Origin: Acidicapsa dinghuensis | GTDB lineage: Bacteria; Acidobacteriota; Terriglobia; Terriglobales; Acidobacteriaceae | Direction: 5' to 3' | DNA length: 64,000 bases | Assembly: GCF_025685685.1 (NCBI RefSeq) | Contig: NZ_JAGSYH010000004.1 | Coordinates: 496,001-560,000 of the forward strand | In this document: one piece after another, positions 43,301-51,711 of the stretch | Numbering within the stretch: position 1 is the first letter of the stretch | How the letters are laid out: each line of letters opens with the position of its first letter | Translations under genes and position numbers: made by a program | Notes under the pieces: generated by a model | The model's input: the letters and a program-made list of their open reading frames with translations, nothing else | Told to the model about the DNA's origin: nothing | Databases searched by the model: none

Positions 43301-44362
43301 ATGAAGATTGTTGCGACGACGACGGCGTTTCCACCGCATTACTTCACGCAGAGTGAAGTGCTAACAGCGCTGAAGACCTATTGGGACAAAGGCCTGGAGA
43401 ATGCCGCAGTGCTGGAGAGGTTACACTCGCGGACGGGCGTGGAAGGACGCTATTTCAGCAGACCGCTCGAGGAGTATTACGCACTCGACACCTGGGGTAA
43501 GACAAACGATGTGTGGATTGAGACAGCGATGAATCTGGGCGAGCAGGCGCTTGGAACGCTGTTGCGCGAAAGCGGCGTACCGGCTGAAAAGATTGGCTCG
43601 ATCTTTACTGTTTCCGTCACAGGGATTGCCTGCCCGTCGATTGAAGCGCGGTTGATCAACCGAATGAAGCTCCCACTGCATATCAAGCGCGTGCCGATCT
43701 TTGGGCTGGGGTGTGTGGCCGGCGCTTCGGGGCTTGCGCGTACGGCGGATTACGTAAGGGCGTATCCGAATCAGGCCGCCATTCTATTAAGTGTGGAGTT
43801 GTGTTCGCTGACGTGGCAGCGGGACAACATCTCAATGCCGAACCTGATCTCGTCGGGACTGTTTGGCGATGGATGTGGAGCAGCGCTCGTGGCCGGGGCT
43901 GATCTTGCCGCAGACCTAGGATTAGAAGGACCGCGCGTAGTGGCAAGTGAGGCGACGTTTTATCCGGACTCGCAGGATGTGATGGGCTGGGAGATTTCGG
44001 AGAAGGGATTTGGCATTGTGCTGTCGGCAGATGTGCCGACGGTGGTGAAGCAGAACGTGGGGAAAGATGTGGACCGGTTTCTGGGTTCAAACGGCCTAAC
44101 GTGCGGCGATATTGGGTGCTGGATCATGCACACGGGTGGTCCGAAGGTGCTGGAGGCGAATGCGGAAGCTCTCGGGCTGGAGCGCGAGGATTTTGCGCTG
44201 AGCTGGGATGCTCTACGGCGCGCGGGCAATCTTTCATCGGCATCGGTGCTGATGGTGCTGAATGATGTGATGCGGGAGCATCGTCCGAAGCCGGGGACGA
44301 ATAGCGTGCTTATGGCAATGGGACCGGGGTTTTGTTCTGAGATGTTGCTTTTGAAGTGGTGA
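43301..44362 (+). CDS. Type III polyketide synthase (chalcone/stilbene-synthase family)
   Basis: 353 residues, the usual size. The catalytic triad is readable: Cys138 in FGLGCVAGASGLAR, His277 in WIMHTGGPKVLEA and Asn310 in GNLSSASVL. The enzyme extends an acyl-CoA starter with malonyl-CoA and cyclises the product, typically to alkylresorcinols or alkylpyrones in bacteria. The stop overlaps the start of the FAD oxidoreductase gene (TGATG), indicating coupling. No methyltransferase or acyl-CoA supply gene is seen next to it. Confidence 0.94.
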   Translation: MKIVATTTAFPPHYFTQSEVLTALKTYWDKGLENAAVLERLHSRTGVEGRYFSRPLEEYYALDTWGKTNDVWIETAMNLGEQALGTLLRESGVPAEKIGSIFTVSVTGIACPSIEARLINRMKLPLHIKRVPIFGLGCVAGASGLARTADYVRAYPNQAAILLSVELCSLTWQRDNISMPNLISSGLFGDGCGAALVAGADLAADLGLEGPRVVASEATFYPDSQDVMGWEISEKGFGIVLSADVPTVVKQNVGKDVDRFLGSNGLTCGDIGCWIMHTGGPKVLEANAEALGLEREDFALSWDALRRAGNLSSASVLMVLNDVMREHRPKPGTNSVLMAMGPGFCSEMLLLKW

Positions 44363-45612
44363 TGAAAACTACGAGGGTGGATTTGAGCGGTATTACAACA
44401 GATGTGCTGATAATTGGGGGCGGCCCCGCAGGATTGACGGCAGCGTTGGCGCTACGGAAGCGTGGCGTGAAAGTGACGGTGGCAGATGCGCGCAAACCTC
44501 CGATCGATAAGGCATGCGGCGAAGGCATCATGCCGGACTCGCTGCGTGAACTGGCAACTCTGGGCGTAGACCTGACACCGGAAGATGGTGCGCCATTTCA
44601 GGGGATTCGGTTTGTGAATCATGGCAGCGAGCCGGGAACGATGCGTATTCGCGGAATGGCTACAGCGGAGTTCCCAGAGGATAAGCGTTTCCCGAGCAAT
44701 GTTGGTGTGGGCCTGCATCGGCTGCGATTGCACGAGAAGCTGGTAAATGCCGCGGAGGGCGCCGGCGTGGAACTGCGCTGGCAGACGCAGGCACAACTGA
44801 AGCGCGACGGGCATGTGATAGCGCATGGCTGCCAAGCAAAGTATGGATGGCTGATCGGGGCTGATGGCCAAAGCTCACCGGTGCGAGCGTGGGCGGATCT
44901 GGATCGCGGACGCATACTGACGCAGCGGTTTGGGTTCCGGCAGCATTTTCGCGTAAAGCCATGGAGCCCGTACGTAGAGGTGCACTGGGGACGCATGGGG
45001 CAGGCTTATGTAACACCGGTCGCCGAGAACGAAGTATGCGTGGCGGTGATGACGCGACATCCCCGGTTGCGCCTTGGCGCAATTTTGGAGGATCTACCGA
45101 TCCTACGGGAAAGACTGGCCGGCGGATTGGAGATGCCGCTGGATGCTCTGGATGCGGAGCGGGGCGCGCTGACGACTACGCGGCGATTGCGGCAAGTAGC
45201 GCGCGGACGAGTGGCGCTGGTGGGCGATGCTTCGGGGTCGGCGGATGCCATTACCGGCGAAGGTATGGGGATGGGTTTTCGGCAAGGGTTGCTGCTGGCT
45301 GAGTGCATCGGAGACTGGGATCGCGGCGGCATGGCGCGGTATAACCAGTTGCATCCGAAGATACTGCAGCTACCGCAGACGATGGCGCGCATTATGCTGC
45401 TGATGGACCGTTGGGAGGGTTTTCGGGATCGCGCCATTGCAGTGCTGGGAGAAAAACCCGGACTCTTTGCGCGCATGCTCGGCGTCCATCTTGGTGTTGA
45501 GGCGATGCCACGTTTTCTGGCTGCGAAAGGGTTTGAGGTGGCTTGGAGACTGGCTTCTATACGGACCGACGATGATGGCTATGGCAAGGAAGCTCTTGCG
45601 GCAAAGTTTTGA
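44362..45612 (+). CDS. FAD-dependent oxidoreductase (geranylgeranyl reductase-like) tailoring enzyme
   Basis: 416 residues from ATG 44362, overlapping the PKS stop. The dinucleotide fold is clear (DVLIIGGGPAGLTAALALRKRG), then IDKACGEGIMPDSL, LIGADGQSSPVR and the second FAD motif VALVGDASGSADAITGEGMGMGFRQGLLLAE. It belongs to the FAD monooxygenase/geranylgeranyl-reductase group. In known type III PKS operons such an enzyme oxidises the phenolic lipid to a quinone, which is the likely role here. Confidence 0.92.
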   Translation: MKTTRVDLSGITTDVLIIGGGPAGLTAALALRKRGVKVTVADARKPPIDKACGEGIMPDSLRELATLGVDLTPEDGAPFQGIRFVNHGSEPGTMRIRGMATAEFPEDKRFPSNVGVGLHRLRLHEKLVNAAEGAGVELRWQTQAQLKRDGHVIAHGCQAKYGWLIGADGQSSPVRAWADLDRGRILTQRFGFRQHFRVKPWSPYVEVHWGRMGQAYVTPVAENEVCVAVMTRHPRLRLGAILEDLPILRERLAGGLEMPLDALDAERGALTTTRRLRQVARGRVALVGDASGSADAITGEGMGMGFRQGLLLAECIGDWDRGGMARYNQLHPKILQLPQTMARIMLLMDRWEGFRDRAIAVLGEKPGLFARMLGVHLGVEAMPRFLAAKGFEVAWRLASIRTDDDGYGKEALAAKF

Positions 45613-45620
45613 AAGGCTCC

Positions 45621-46256
45621 ATGAAGACTAAGAGAACGATGATGCGGGCGGAGCGATTGAAAGCGTGGCTTATCGTGGTGACGGCTATGCTGACCGCCGT
45701 ACCAGTGATTTGTTCCGGGCAGGGTACGGCGAAGCAGTTGCATCTGCATCTTGACCCGACTGCGACTACAGTACAGTTCACGCTTAAAGATACGATTCAT
45801 ACGGTTCATGGCACGTTTCACATGCACGCTGGGGACGTGTACTTCGATCCGAAGACGGGCGAAGCGCATGGAAAGATTGAGGTGGATGCAACTTCTGGAG
45901 AGAGCGGGAATGATACGCGCGATGGGAAGATGAAGCGCGAATATCTGGAAGTGGGGCAGTTTCCAGTTGCGATGTTTGAGCCGCACCTGGTCACAGGCAG
46001 CACCGGGGTGGCTTTTGACGAGAAGTTTGGAACCCAGACGATTTCTGTGAGCGGAAACTTTACGCTGCACGGGGCGAGCCACGCGATGGTCATGCAATTT
46101 CTGGTGCAGCACGACGGACAGCAGGCTATGGCCACGACGCACTTTCTGATTCCGTACGTGGCCTGGGGAATCAAGGACCCGAGCTTTGCGGTTGTACGGG
46201 TGGAAAAGGAAGTAGGGATAGATGTGAAGGCGAAGGGGACGCTGACCAGCGAGTAG
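45621..46256 (+). CDS. Secreted YceI-family protein linked to the PKS operon
   Basis: 211 residues from ATG 45621 (AAAGG upstream); a TTG at 45609 overlapping the previous stop is the alternative. The signal peptide is AWLIVVTAMLTAVPVICSG. YceI barrel strands are LHLDPTATTVQFTLKDTIHTVHGTFHM, GKIEVDATSGESGND, GQFPVAMFEPHLV and GNFTLHGASHAMVMQF. YceI proteins bind polyprenoid or fatty-chain lipids, so a product carrier or lipid chaperone role for the neighbouring PKS product is plausible. It is the last gene of the run; 13 bp separate it from convergent xylB. Confidence 0.9.
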   Translation: MKTKRTMMRAERLKAWLIVVTAMLTAVPVICSGQGTAKQLHLHLDPTATTVQFTLKDTIHTVHGTFHMHAGDVYFDPKTGEAHGKIEVDATSGESGNDTRDGKMKREYLEVGQFPVAMFEPHLVTGSTGVAFDEKFGTQTISVSGNFTLHGASHAMVMQFLVQHDGQQAMATTHFLIPYVAWGIKDPSFAVVRVEKEVGIDVKAKGTLTSE

Positions 46257-46269
46257 CGTTCCCCCGGAC

Positions 46270-47745
46270 TTAGCGCAGTGTTGCCAGTGCAGGGTAGACT
46301 TTGCGCCAGTGTTCATAGCCCGAGGCGTATGCCGCCAGCCATGCTGGATCTGGCTGGACAGTTTCGGCTACGGTGATGCCGGCGGCGCAGGCTGCGTCGA
46401 GATCCGGCCAGGCTCCGGCGCCAACTCCTGCCATCAGGGCTGCTCCAAAAGCTCCGCCTTCTTCGGCAGTGAGGATTTCTACCGCGTGGCCATAGACGCC
46501 GGCCTGGATTTTGCGCCAGAGGGGGCCGCGTGCGCCGCCGCCGCCGAGGCGAATGCCGCTGACGGGGATGCCGAGGCCGTCGAAGAGATGGAAGGTGTCT
46601 TTGAGCGAATACGCTACACCTTCAAGGACAGAGCGAACGAAGTGTCCGGCGGTGTGGATGGTGGAGATGCCAGTGAAGGCGGCGCGGACTGTGGGATCAA
46701 GGTGTGGAGTGCGTTCGCCGAGTAAGTAGGGCGCCCATTCGAGTGAGTCGCTGCCGGGCGCGATTGCGGACGCAGCGGCGGTGAGCTGGTCGTAGTCCTG
46801 CCCTGTGAAGAAGGTTTCGCGGAGCCAGCGGAGGCTGAGTCCAGCGGATTGAGTGACACCCATGACGTGCCAGCGGCCGGGAACGGCGTGGCAGAAGGTG
46901 TGCAGGCGGCCTTTGGGGTCTTTGACAGGGCTGGCTGTGGCCGCGAAGACAACGCCGGAGGTGCCGATCGTGGCTGAGACCGATCCGGGCTGCAGGATGC
47001 CCATGCCGACGGCTCCCGCACCCTGATCACCCGCGCCTGCGACGACAGGTGTTCCGATGGCGAGGCCGGTTAGCGTTGCTGCTTCGGCTGAGATCTGAGC
47101 GCAAACATCGGGCGACTCGAAGACTTCGGGAAGCCAGCTTTCGGGGATGCCTGAAGCAGCGGCGACCTCGGAGGACCAGCGGCGATGCGTGACGTCGAGC
47201 AGCAACGTGCCGCTGGCTTCCTGAACGTCGATCGCGTAGGCGCCGGTTAGGCGGAAGCGGACGTAATCCTTGGGACAGAGAATGTGTGCGGTGCGGGCAA
47301 AGATTTCGGGTTCGTGTTCTTTGACCCAAAGCAGTTTTGTCAGCGTGAAGTTGGGCAGCGCTGGGTTGCAGGTTAGCTCGATTAGACGGTCGTAGCCGAT
47401 GGTTTCTGTGAGCCAGTCGCACTGAGGCTGAGTGCGGGTGTCGCACCAGATGAGCGAGGGGCGAAGGACGACGCCATCTTTGTCAAGCAGAACGGCACCG
47501 TGCATCTGGCCGGTGAGGCCTACGCCCGCGATGGGCTGGCGTGGTTCGGGAGCGGCTGCGATAGCGGCACGGATGGCGACGAGGGCGGCACGCCACCAAT
47601 CTTCTGGATCCTGCTCAGCCCAGCCGGGGTGCGGCGTGCGGAATGGTGCGTGTTCTTCGGATGCGGAGCTGATGACTCTTCCCTTCTCATCGACAAGCAC
47701 CGCACGGGTGCCTCCGGTGCCTACGTCCATTCCGAGAAACCACAT
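46270..47745 (-). CDS. xylB: Xylulokinase
   Basis: 491 residues, FGGY kinase family. N-terminal phosphate-binding loop FLGMDVGTGGTRAVLVD, then WWRAALVAIRAAIA, GLTGQMHGAVLLD, WCDTRTQPQCDWL, catalytic Asp in VVAGAGDQGAGAVGMG, and the C-terminal ATP-binding GIRLGGGGARGPLWRKIQAG. It phosphorylates D-xylulose with ATP, feeding the pentose phosphate or phosphoketolase route (xfp-ackA lie at 58-61 kb). A candidate operator shared with the symporter gene lies just upstream of the start. Confidence 0.95.
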   Translation of the reverse strand: MWFLGMDVGTGGTRAVLVDEKGRVISSASEEHAPFRTPHPGWAEQDPEDWWRAALVAIRAAIAAAPEPRQPIAGVGLTGQMHGAVLLDKDGVVLRPSLIWCDTRTQPQCDWLTETIGYDRLIELTCNPALPNFTLTKLLWVKEHEPEIFARTAHILCPKDYVRFRLTGAYAIDVQEASGTLLLDVTHRRWSSEVAAASGIPESWLPEVFESPDVCAQISAEAATLTGLAIGTPVVAGAGDQGAGAVGMGILQPGSVSATIGTSGVVFAATASPVKDPKGRLHTFCHAVPGRWHVMGVTQSAGLSLRWLRETFFTGQDYDQLTAAASAIAPGSDSLEWAPYLLGERTPHLDPTVRAAFTGISTIHTAGHFVRSVLEGVAYSLKDTFHLFDGLGIPVSGIRLGGGGARGPLWRKIQAGVYGHAVEILTAEEGGAFGAALMAGVGAGAWPDLDAACAAGITVAETVQPDPAWLAAYASGYEHWRKVYPALATLR

Positions 47746-47759
47746 GCCAGCCGCCTTTC

Positions 47760-47773
47760 GTAAATCGGTTTTC
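47760..47773 (-). promoter_or_regulatory. Candidate operator upstream of xylB
   Basis: Read on the minus strand this is GAAAACCGATTTAC. The symporter promoter carries GTAAACCCATTTAC (51633-51646), matching in 12 of 14 positions. A related GTAAACCGTTTCC precedes the M24 gene. The AAACC...TTTAC dyad is of LacI-family type; the regulator is not in the window. Confidence 0.5.
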
Positions 47774-47810
47774 TAGAACCTGATGAAGATGCGGGGAAAG
47801 GATAGCAGCT

Positions 47811-49157
47811 TTAACTGTCTGCGCGGAAGGAGTCAGACCAGATGATCTGGTCGAAGAGGTTGCGCAGCTTTGCGCCGCGGCTTGGATGGATGCTTTCGAC
47901 GAAGACAATGCGACCAAGCATGTGGGCTCTGAAATCGGAGACTTGATCGCGATTCTGACTGGCGGGGTCGAGCCGGATGCAGTTGGTGAGGATTGCTTTG
48001 AGTGTGTCGAATTCGCGGCGGGGTGTGTTGAGCCGTTGATTAACGATGAGACCGGCGAGTTGCTGGCGCGTGGACCGGCGCTGGATTCGCGTCTTGCGGT
48101 AGTTGGCGCAGAAGCCTTCTTCGAGCAGAATTGCGCCAACGTGGTCTGCAAACCGGTTGACAGAGCGTTCGAAGACTTCCCCTCCGGAAAAAGCCAGATC
48201 ATCGGCATAGCGCGTATAGACGGCCCCACTGGCCGCCGCGAGACCTTGAAGGCGGCAGTCGAGCCGATATGCGCAGATGTTGGCGAGTGCGGGCGAAGTG
48301 GGTGCTCCCTGCGGAAGATGGGTGCGAAGATACATGCTCCTGATGTCCGCGTCGCGAGACTTGTCTTCTTGAGCAATTTCAAGCTTCTTCAGGACGTGTT
48401 CAGGCACCGCGTTGCAGCAGAGATTTGCCAGTGCATCCGCAACCGGCTCAGGGTAGCCGGCGGTGCGGAAGAATGCGGCAACGCGAGATGCGGTGATTGA
48501 GGGGAAGAAGTTTTCGATATCCATGCGCAGGACGATGCGCTGGTCGACATGTGGTGAGGCGAAGGTGCGGATCGATCGGCCACGGATGAATCCATGAGCG
48601 GCGGGGTGCGACGGGATCCCATTGAGGATGTCGCGCAGGATCTGGCGCTGCAGGAGCTTGAGGTGTTGCTTGGGAGATTCGATAAGGCGTGAAGCTCCGG
48701 ATCGCTTGCGCACTGCTGAATAGTAGTAGTGATGAAGTCTGGCTGCGCTGGGTCTGACGGTGAGTTGCTTGCTGTCGGCTAACCAATCGAGTTCCGTGGG
48801 CGTGAGGCGGAGACGCGCACTTAGATCGCCCGTTGTGAGGATGGGCGGTATGGACCAAGCCTCCGCCGCCTCAGAGGGACGCATGACTGGCTGCGGCCAG
48901 CTTTCTATTGCTGAAACGTTGGCCTTGCGGGATGACACACGTAGCCGCTGGAAACCGGGATCGTTGAGCAGGAATTGAATGACTTCGCGGCGACGCGGAT
49001 GAGACCGCTTTGCGAAGGCTTCAAGATAGCGGCGAGAGATTCCGGGTAATCCGCGATGGCCGGCTGTCTGCCGGACGCGCTCGATGATGCTGCCGATCTC
49101 TTGCGGACCGGCGAGCATGGCGCGGGCAACAATTGAGGCGAGAAACTGCTTGGTCAT
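47811..49157 (-). CDS. Retron-type reverse transcriptase (myxobacterial-type, long N-terminus)
   Basis: 448 residues from ATG 49157. RT motifs in order: SRLIESPKQHLKLLQRQILRDIL and AAHGFIRGRSI (retron-like motifs 1-2), RMDIENFFPSI (motif A, catalytic Asp), LPQGAPTSPALANI (motif B), YTRYADDLAFSGG (motif C, YADD), NYRKTRIQRRSTRQQLAGLIVN (the N-x-K-T-R and VTG-like region typical of retron RTs, here LAG). The ~120-residue N-terminal part including LTPTELDWLAD resembles the long N-terminus of myxobacterial retron RTs. It would make a branched RNA-DNA (msDNA) from the RNA encoded just upstream. No separate effector gene is seen beside it. Confidence 0.88.
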   Translation of the reverse strand: MTKQFLASIVARAMLAGPQEIGSIIERVRQTAGHRGLPGISRRYLEAFAKRSHPRRREVIQFLLNDPGFQRLRVSSRKANVSAIESWPQPVMRPSEAAEAWSIPPILTTGDLSARLRLTPTELDWLADSKQLTVRPSAARLHHYYYSAVRKRSGASRLIESPKQHLKLLQRQILRDILNGIPSHPAAHGFIRGRSIRTFASPHVDQRIVLRMDIENFFPSITASRVAAFFRTAGYPEPVADALANLCCNAVPEHVLKKLEIAQEDKSRDADIRSMYLRTHLPQGAPTSPALANICAYRLDCRLQGLAAASGAVYTRYADDLAFSGGEVFERSVNRFADHVGAILLEEGFCANYRKTRIQRRSTRQQLAGLIVNQRLNTPRREFDTLKAILTNCIRLDPASQNRDQVSDFRAHMLGRIVFVESIHPSRGAKLRNLFDQIIWSDSFRADS

Positions 49158-49171
49158 TGCTATCAGCGGAC

Positions 49172-49323
49172 CGGCTCCAACGAGTCTAACCTGTCGTGGC
49201 AAGTTGGGCGCATGCGCGCCCTGTGATGACACGAGTTGCAATGCCAGTAGAGACGATGCTCCGGGGTAACCCCGGAGAGGCGAAATCGAACTTGCGTTCC
49301 TATTGCGCCGGAGCTTGGAGCCG
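49172..49323 (-). ncRNA. Candidate retron msr-msd RNA
   Basis: About 152 nt directly upstream of the RT start, transcribed in the same direction. It is bounded by a perfect 9-bp inverted repeat (CGGCTCCAA at the 5' end, 49323-49315; TTGGAGCCG at the 3' end, 49180-49172), in the positions of retron a1/a2. The 5' copy runs into AGC, the usual context of the priming guanosine. Inside are a CTCCGGGG-loop-CCCCGGAG hairpin (49259-49277) and a GGGCGC-loop-GCGCCC hairpin (49206-49221), the latter at the tip of a longer imperfect stem (msd-like). Confidence 0.65.
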
Positions 49324-49513
49324 CGCCGCCGATGTCAGCGATCATACCTCAACGGAAATCCTTGAATCGCGTTTGCGTTGGCAGTGCGGATATTCCTGCT
49401 CCCTCCGGCAGCTAACGAGAGATCGTTCCCAACCGATGAATCAGGTGAGTTGTCACTTCGATGTGGCTAACACTCCCTCGGGAAAACACTCTCGAATTTA
49501 AGGATCATGTTCG

Positions 49514-50065
49514 GTGCAAGCGATTATCAGCGAAGAAAGTATCGAGAGAGCCAACGTCCTGTTCTGGGGGCAAATGCTGGCCATGGAGATGGAGCGAATT
49601 CCGTGGACCGCGGATGATGAAGGCGCGCATAGGTGCATTGGCAAAGAACATCTGGTGGGCCGATGCGGGCTGAGCGGCCAATGGAATGGATCGATTGAGG
49701 TGCGTCTCTCCGGGAATCTGGCACGCGCTGCCACTGCAGCTATGCTGATGCTACCGGCAGAGACCGTTGATCCGGCAGATATGCTGGACGCCGTCCGCGA
49801 GATCACGAACATGATTGCAGGCGCAGTTAAATCGGCTTTGCCTCGTCCCTGTCTTATGACGATACCGGAAGCTCGGATTGAAGACGACGATTTCTGCGTG
49901 ATTCCCCGAACACCCGACACGATGAACGTCTTTCTGCGCCACGATGCCGGTGAGATGCTAGTTCAGGTTCGAGAGAAGCTGCAGAATTCCGAAGCAATGT
50001 CTGCCGGATATGCATTGGAAACGCAGAAGAGCCCTGGTGCGACCCAGGGCTCTTCATCACCTTGA
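49514..50065 (+). CDS. CheX-like chemotaxis phosphatase-type protein
   Basis: 183 residues from GTG 49514. The CheX/CheC-like active helix is visible as DAVREITNMIAGAVKSALPR, where the E...N pair of CheC/CheX/FliY phosphatases is present (E-I-T-N-M-I). LSGQWNGSIEVRLSGNLARAATAAML forms the preceding strands. Such proteins dephosphorylate CheY-P or regulate response regulators. No che operon is present. The last residues are encoded inside a strong hairpin, so the true end may depend on it. Confidence 0.8.
   Translation: MQAIISEESIERANVLFWGQMLAMEMERIPWTADDEGAHRCIGKEHLVGRCGLSGQWNGSIEVRLSGNLARAATAAMLMLPAETVDPADMLDAVREITNMIAGAVKSALPRPCLMTIPEARIEDDDFCVIPRTPDTMNVFLRHDAGEMLVQVREKLQNSEAMSAGYALETQKSPGATQGSSSP
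50026..50055. terminator. Hairpin terminator overlapping the CheX-like 3' end
   Basis: Perfect 12-bp arms GAAGAGCCCTGG / CCAGGGCTCTTC with a 6-base loop, lying inside the last codons of the CheX-like gene and facing the convergent aminotransferase gene. There is no long T run, so it may work in both directions but weakly. Confidence 0.6.
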
Positions 50066-50094
50066 AGTATCAATATCTTGGAACATCTGGCAAT

Positions 50095-51312
50095 TTATGA
50101 GAGGTAGCTGAATGGCGTCTCGCGCATGCGCGGATGCAGCGGTTGCGGCTCAAGACCGGCGGTTGAAGAGTTCATAACTTCTTCAAAGGTCTTGCGGAAG
50201 ATCGCCATCTCTTCTCTGGAGCCGACGGTGATGCGGACGCTGGTGGGCCATGCTGGCCAGATGCGGCCGATGTAAACGTCCTTGGCGGCCATAGCGGCAA
50301 GCACTTCCTTGCCCGGGCGCTTTACGTCGAGCATGAAGCAGTTACTGTCGGACGGCGTAACGTGATAACCCTTGCTCTTGAGCCAGTTGAGATTCTCAGT
50401 GCGGATCTCGCCGATGAGTTTTTTGCGGGTTGGCACCAGCTCCGGATCTTCCAAACTGGCCTTGGCGGCGGCCATGGCTGTGATCGGCAGCGAGTTCTGA
50501 CCGCCGAGTGACGGAAGCTTGTTAATCAGGTCTGGACGGCCTATGACGAAGCCCATGCGGATACCGGCCATACCGTAGAGCTTGGAGAACGTACGCAGGA
50601 TGATGACATCCTTGCCCTCTTTCACCATATGCAGGCAGCTGGGCGTATCGGAAAAATGGATGTAGGCTTCGTCGATCAGGACGATGGTGCCTTTTGGTAC
50701 GCCCGCGACCAGTTGATCAATCTCCTCCTTAGGCGTAACTGTGCCGGTAGGATTGTTGGGGTTGCAAACGTAGATAACACCCGGAGTTGGAGACGCCGCA
50801 AGCATGGCCTTTATGTCGTGGCTTGCCGCACCCTGAGGATCGGCCAGCGGCACCTTGATGACCTCGGCACCGGAAGCCTTGGCGGCCCACATGGGGGCTT
50901 CGTAACCAGGATCTGCAATCACCAATGGTTTGCTGGCTGAGGTGTAAGCCAGGACCGTGTAGTGCAGGGGTTCTGTAGAGCCGGCATAGGCATTGACGGA
51001 TTCTGGATCAAGTCCCTGCATCTTGGCGAAGGTCTCCTCCAACTCCGTCTGCATGGAGAATTCGTAGCGGCCTCCCTTGGGAAGGATGTTGGCCATGGCA
51101 GCACGTGCACCTTCCGAGGGTCCTAGCGGGTTCTCGTTCGCATCGATGTGAATGCCTTTGTTGGGGTCGGCGAATTTGGGCCGATCGGCGTAGGCCAGAC
51201 GAGCCTCAGTAAACATCGGAATAGAAGCAACGGCGGAGGTGGCTGCGGCGAGGCGAAGGAAGGAACGGCGAGAGACGCCGCTACAGTCAACGAGATCAGT
51301 GGGAGTGGGCAT
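50095..51312 (-). CDS. Tat-exported HisC-like aminotransferase
   Basis: 405 residues from ATG 51312 with AGGAG upstream. The N-terminus carries S-R-R-S-F-L-R-L-A and a hydrophobic alanine-rich region, a twin-arginine signal. The body is a fold-type I PLP enzyme of the histidinol-phosphate aminotransferase group: DANENPLGPS, CNPNNPTGT, IVLIDEAYIHF (PLP ring Asp and Tyr), RTFSKLYGMAGIRMGF (Schiff-base Lys) and SVRITVGSREEM (carboxylate Arg). Export of a PLP enzyme suggests a periplasmic role rather than histidine synthesis; no his genes are nearby. The substrate is unknown. Confidence 0.88.
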   Translation of the reverse strand: MPTPTDLVDCSGVSRRSFLRLAAATSAVASIPMFTEARLAYADRPKFADPNKGIHIDANENPLGPSEGARAAMANILPKGGRYEFSMQTELEETFAKMQGLDPESVNAYAGSTEPLHYTVLAYTSASKPLVIADPGYEAPMWAAKASGAEVIKVPLADPQGAASHDIKAMLAASPTPGVIYVCNPNNPTGTVTPKEEIDQLVAGVPKGTIVLIDEAYIHFSDTPSCLHMVKEGKDVIILRTFSKLYGMAGIRMGFVIGRPDLINKLPSLGGQNSLPITAMAAAKASLEDPELVPTRKKLIGEIRTENLNWLKSKGYHVTPSDSNCFMLDVKRPGKEVLAAMAAKDVYIGRIWPAWPTSVRITVGSREEMAIFRKTFEEVMNSSTAGLEPQPLHPRMRETPFSYLS

Positions 51313-51617
51313 AGATGTGGCTCCTGGATGTATTCGGTGAGGAATGACGCCGGAGAGGCGCGGCAATGCTGTCGAAACAGCCATGCGAGACGGAGAGATT
51401 GTGCCCCATACCTCAAGGTATCGCCGGACATTGTGGAAGACAAGGAAGAAATTGGGAAAGACCACGCCAGACTGAATCACGTCATGTTAGGCTTGGTTCG
51501 GTAAACGATTTCTCAAATGTTTCTCCAATCGAATCCGGCGTTTTCGCGTTTTCGGGCTGGGAGAGAATTGACGCTATGGACAGTGCGAGAAGTTTACCGG
51601 AAAACCTCGCATTTTCC

Positions 51618-51647
51618 TTGACAGGTATTGAGGTAAACCCATTTACT
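51618..51647 (+). promoter_or_regulatory. Promoter and operator of the symporter operon
   Basis: TTGACA (51618-51623), 18-base spacer, TTTACT (51642-51647). The dyad GTAAACCCATTTAC (51633-51646) overlaps the -10 and closely matches the xylB site. A further related GTAAACGATTTC lies at 51501. A bound repressor would block RNA polymerase. The rest of the ~400-bp gap (51313-51711) shows no gene. Confidence 0.55.
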
Positions 51648-51711
51648 AAGGTTCGCGCCTCCAGAACGTCCCCGTTGTTCCGGAATCGTACGACCTATTG
51701 CAGGTGACAGA

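Noticed and set aside
47811..49157. Group II intron or diversity-generating retroelement RT
   Set aside because: No maturase/endonuclease domain, no intron RNA domain V, no template/variable repeat pair; motifs and upstream RNA fit a retron.
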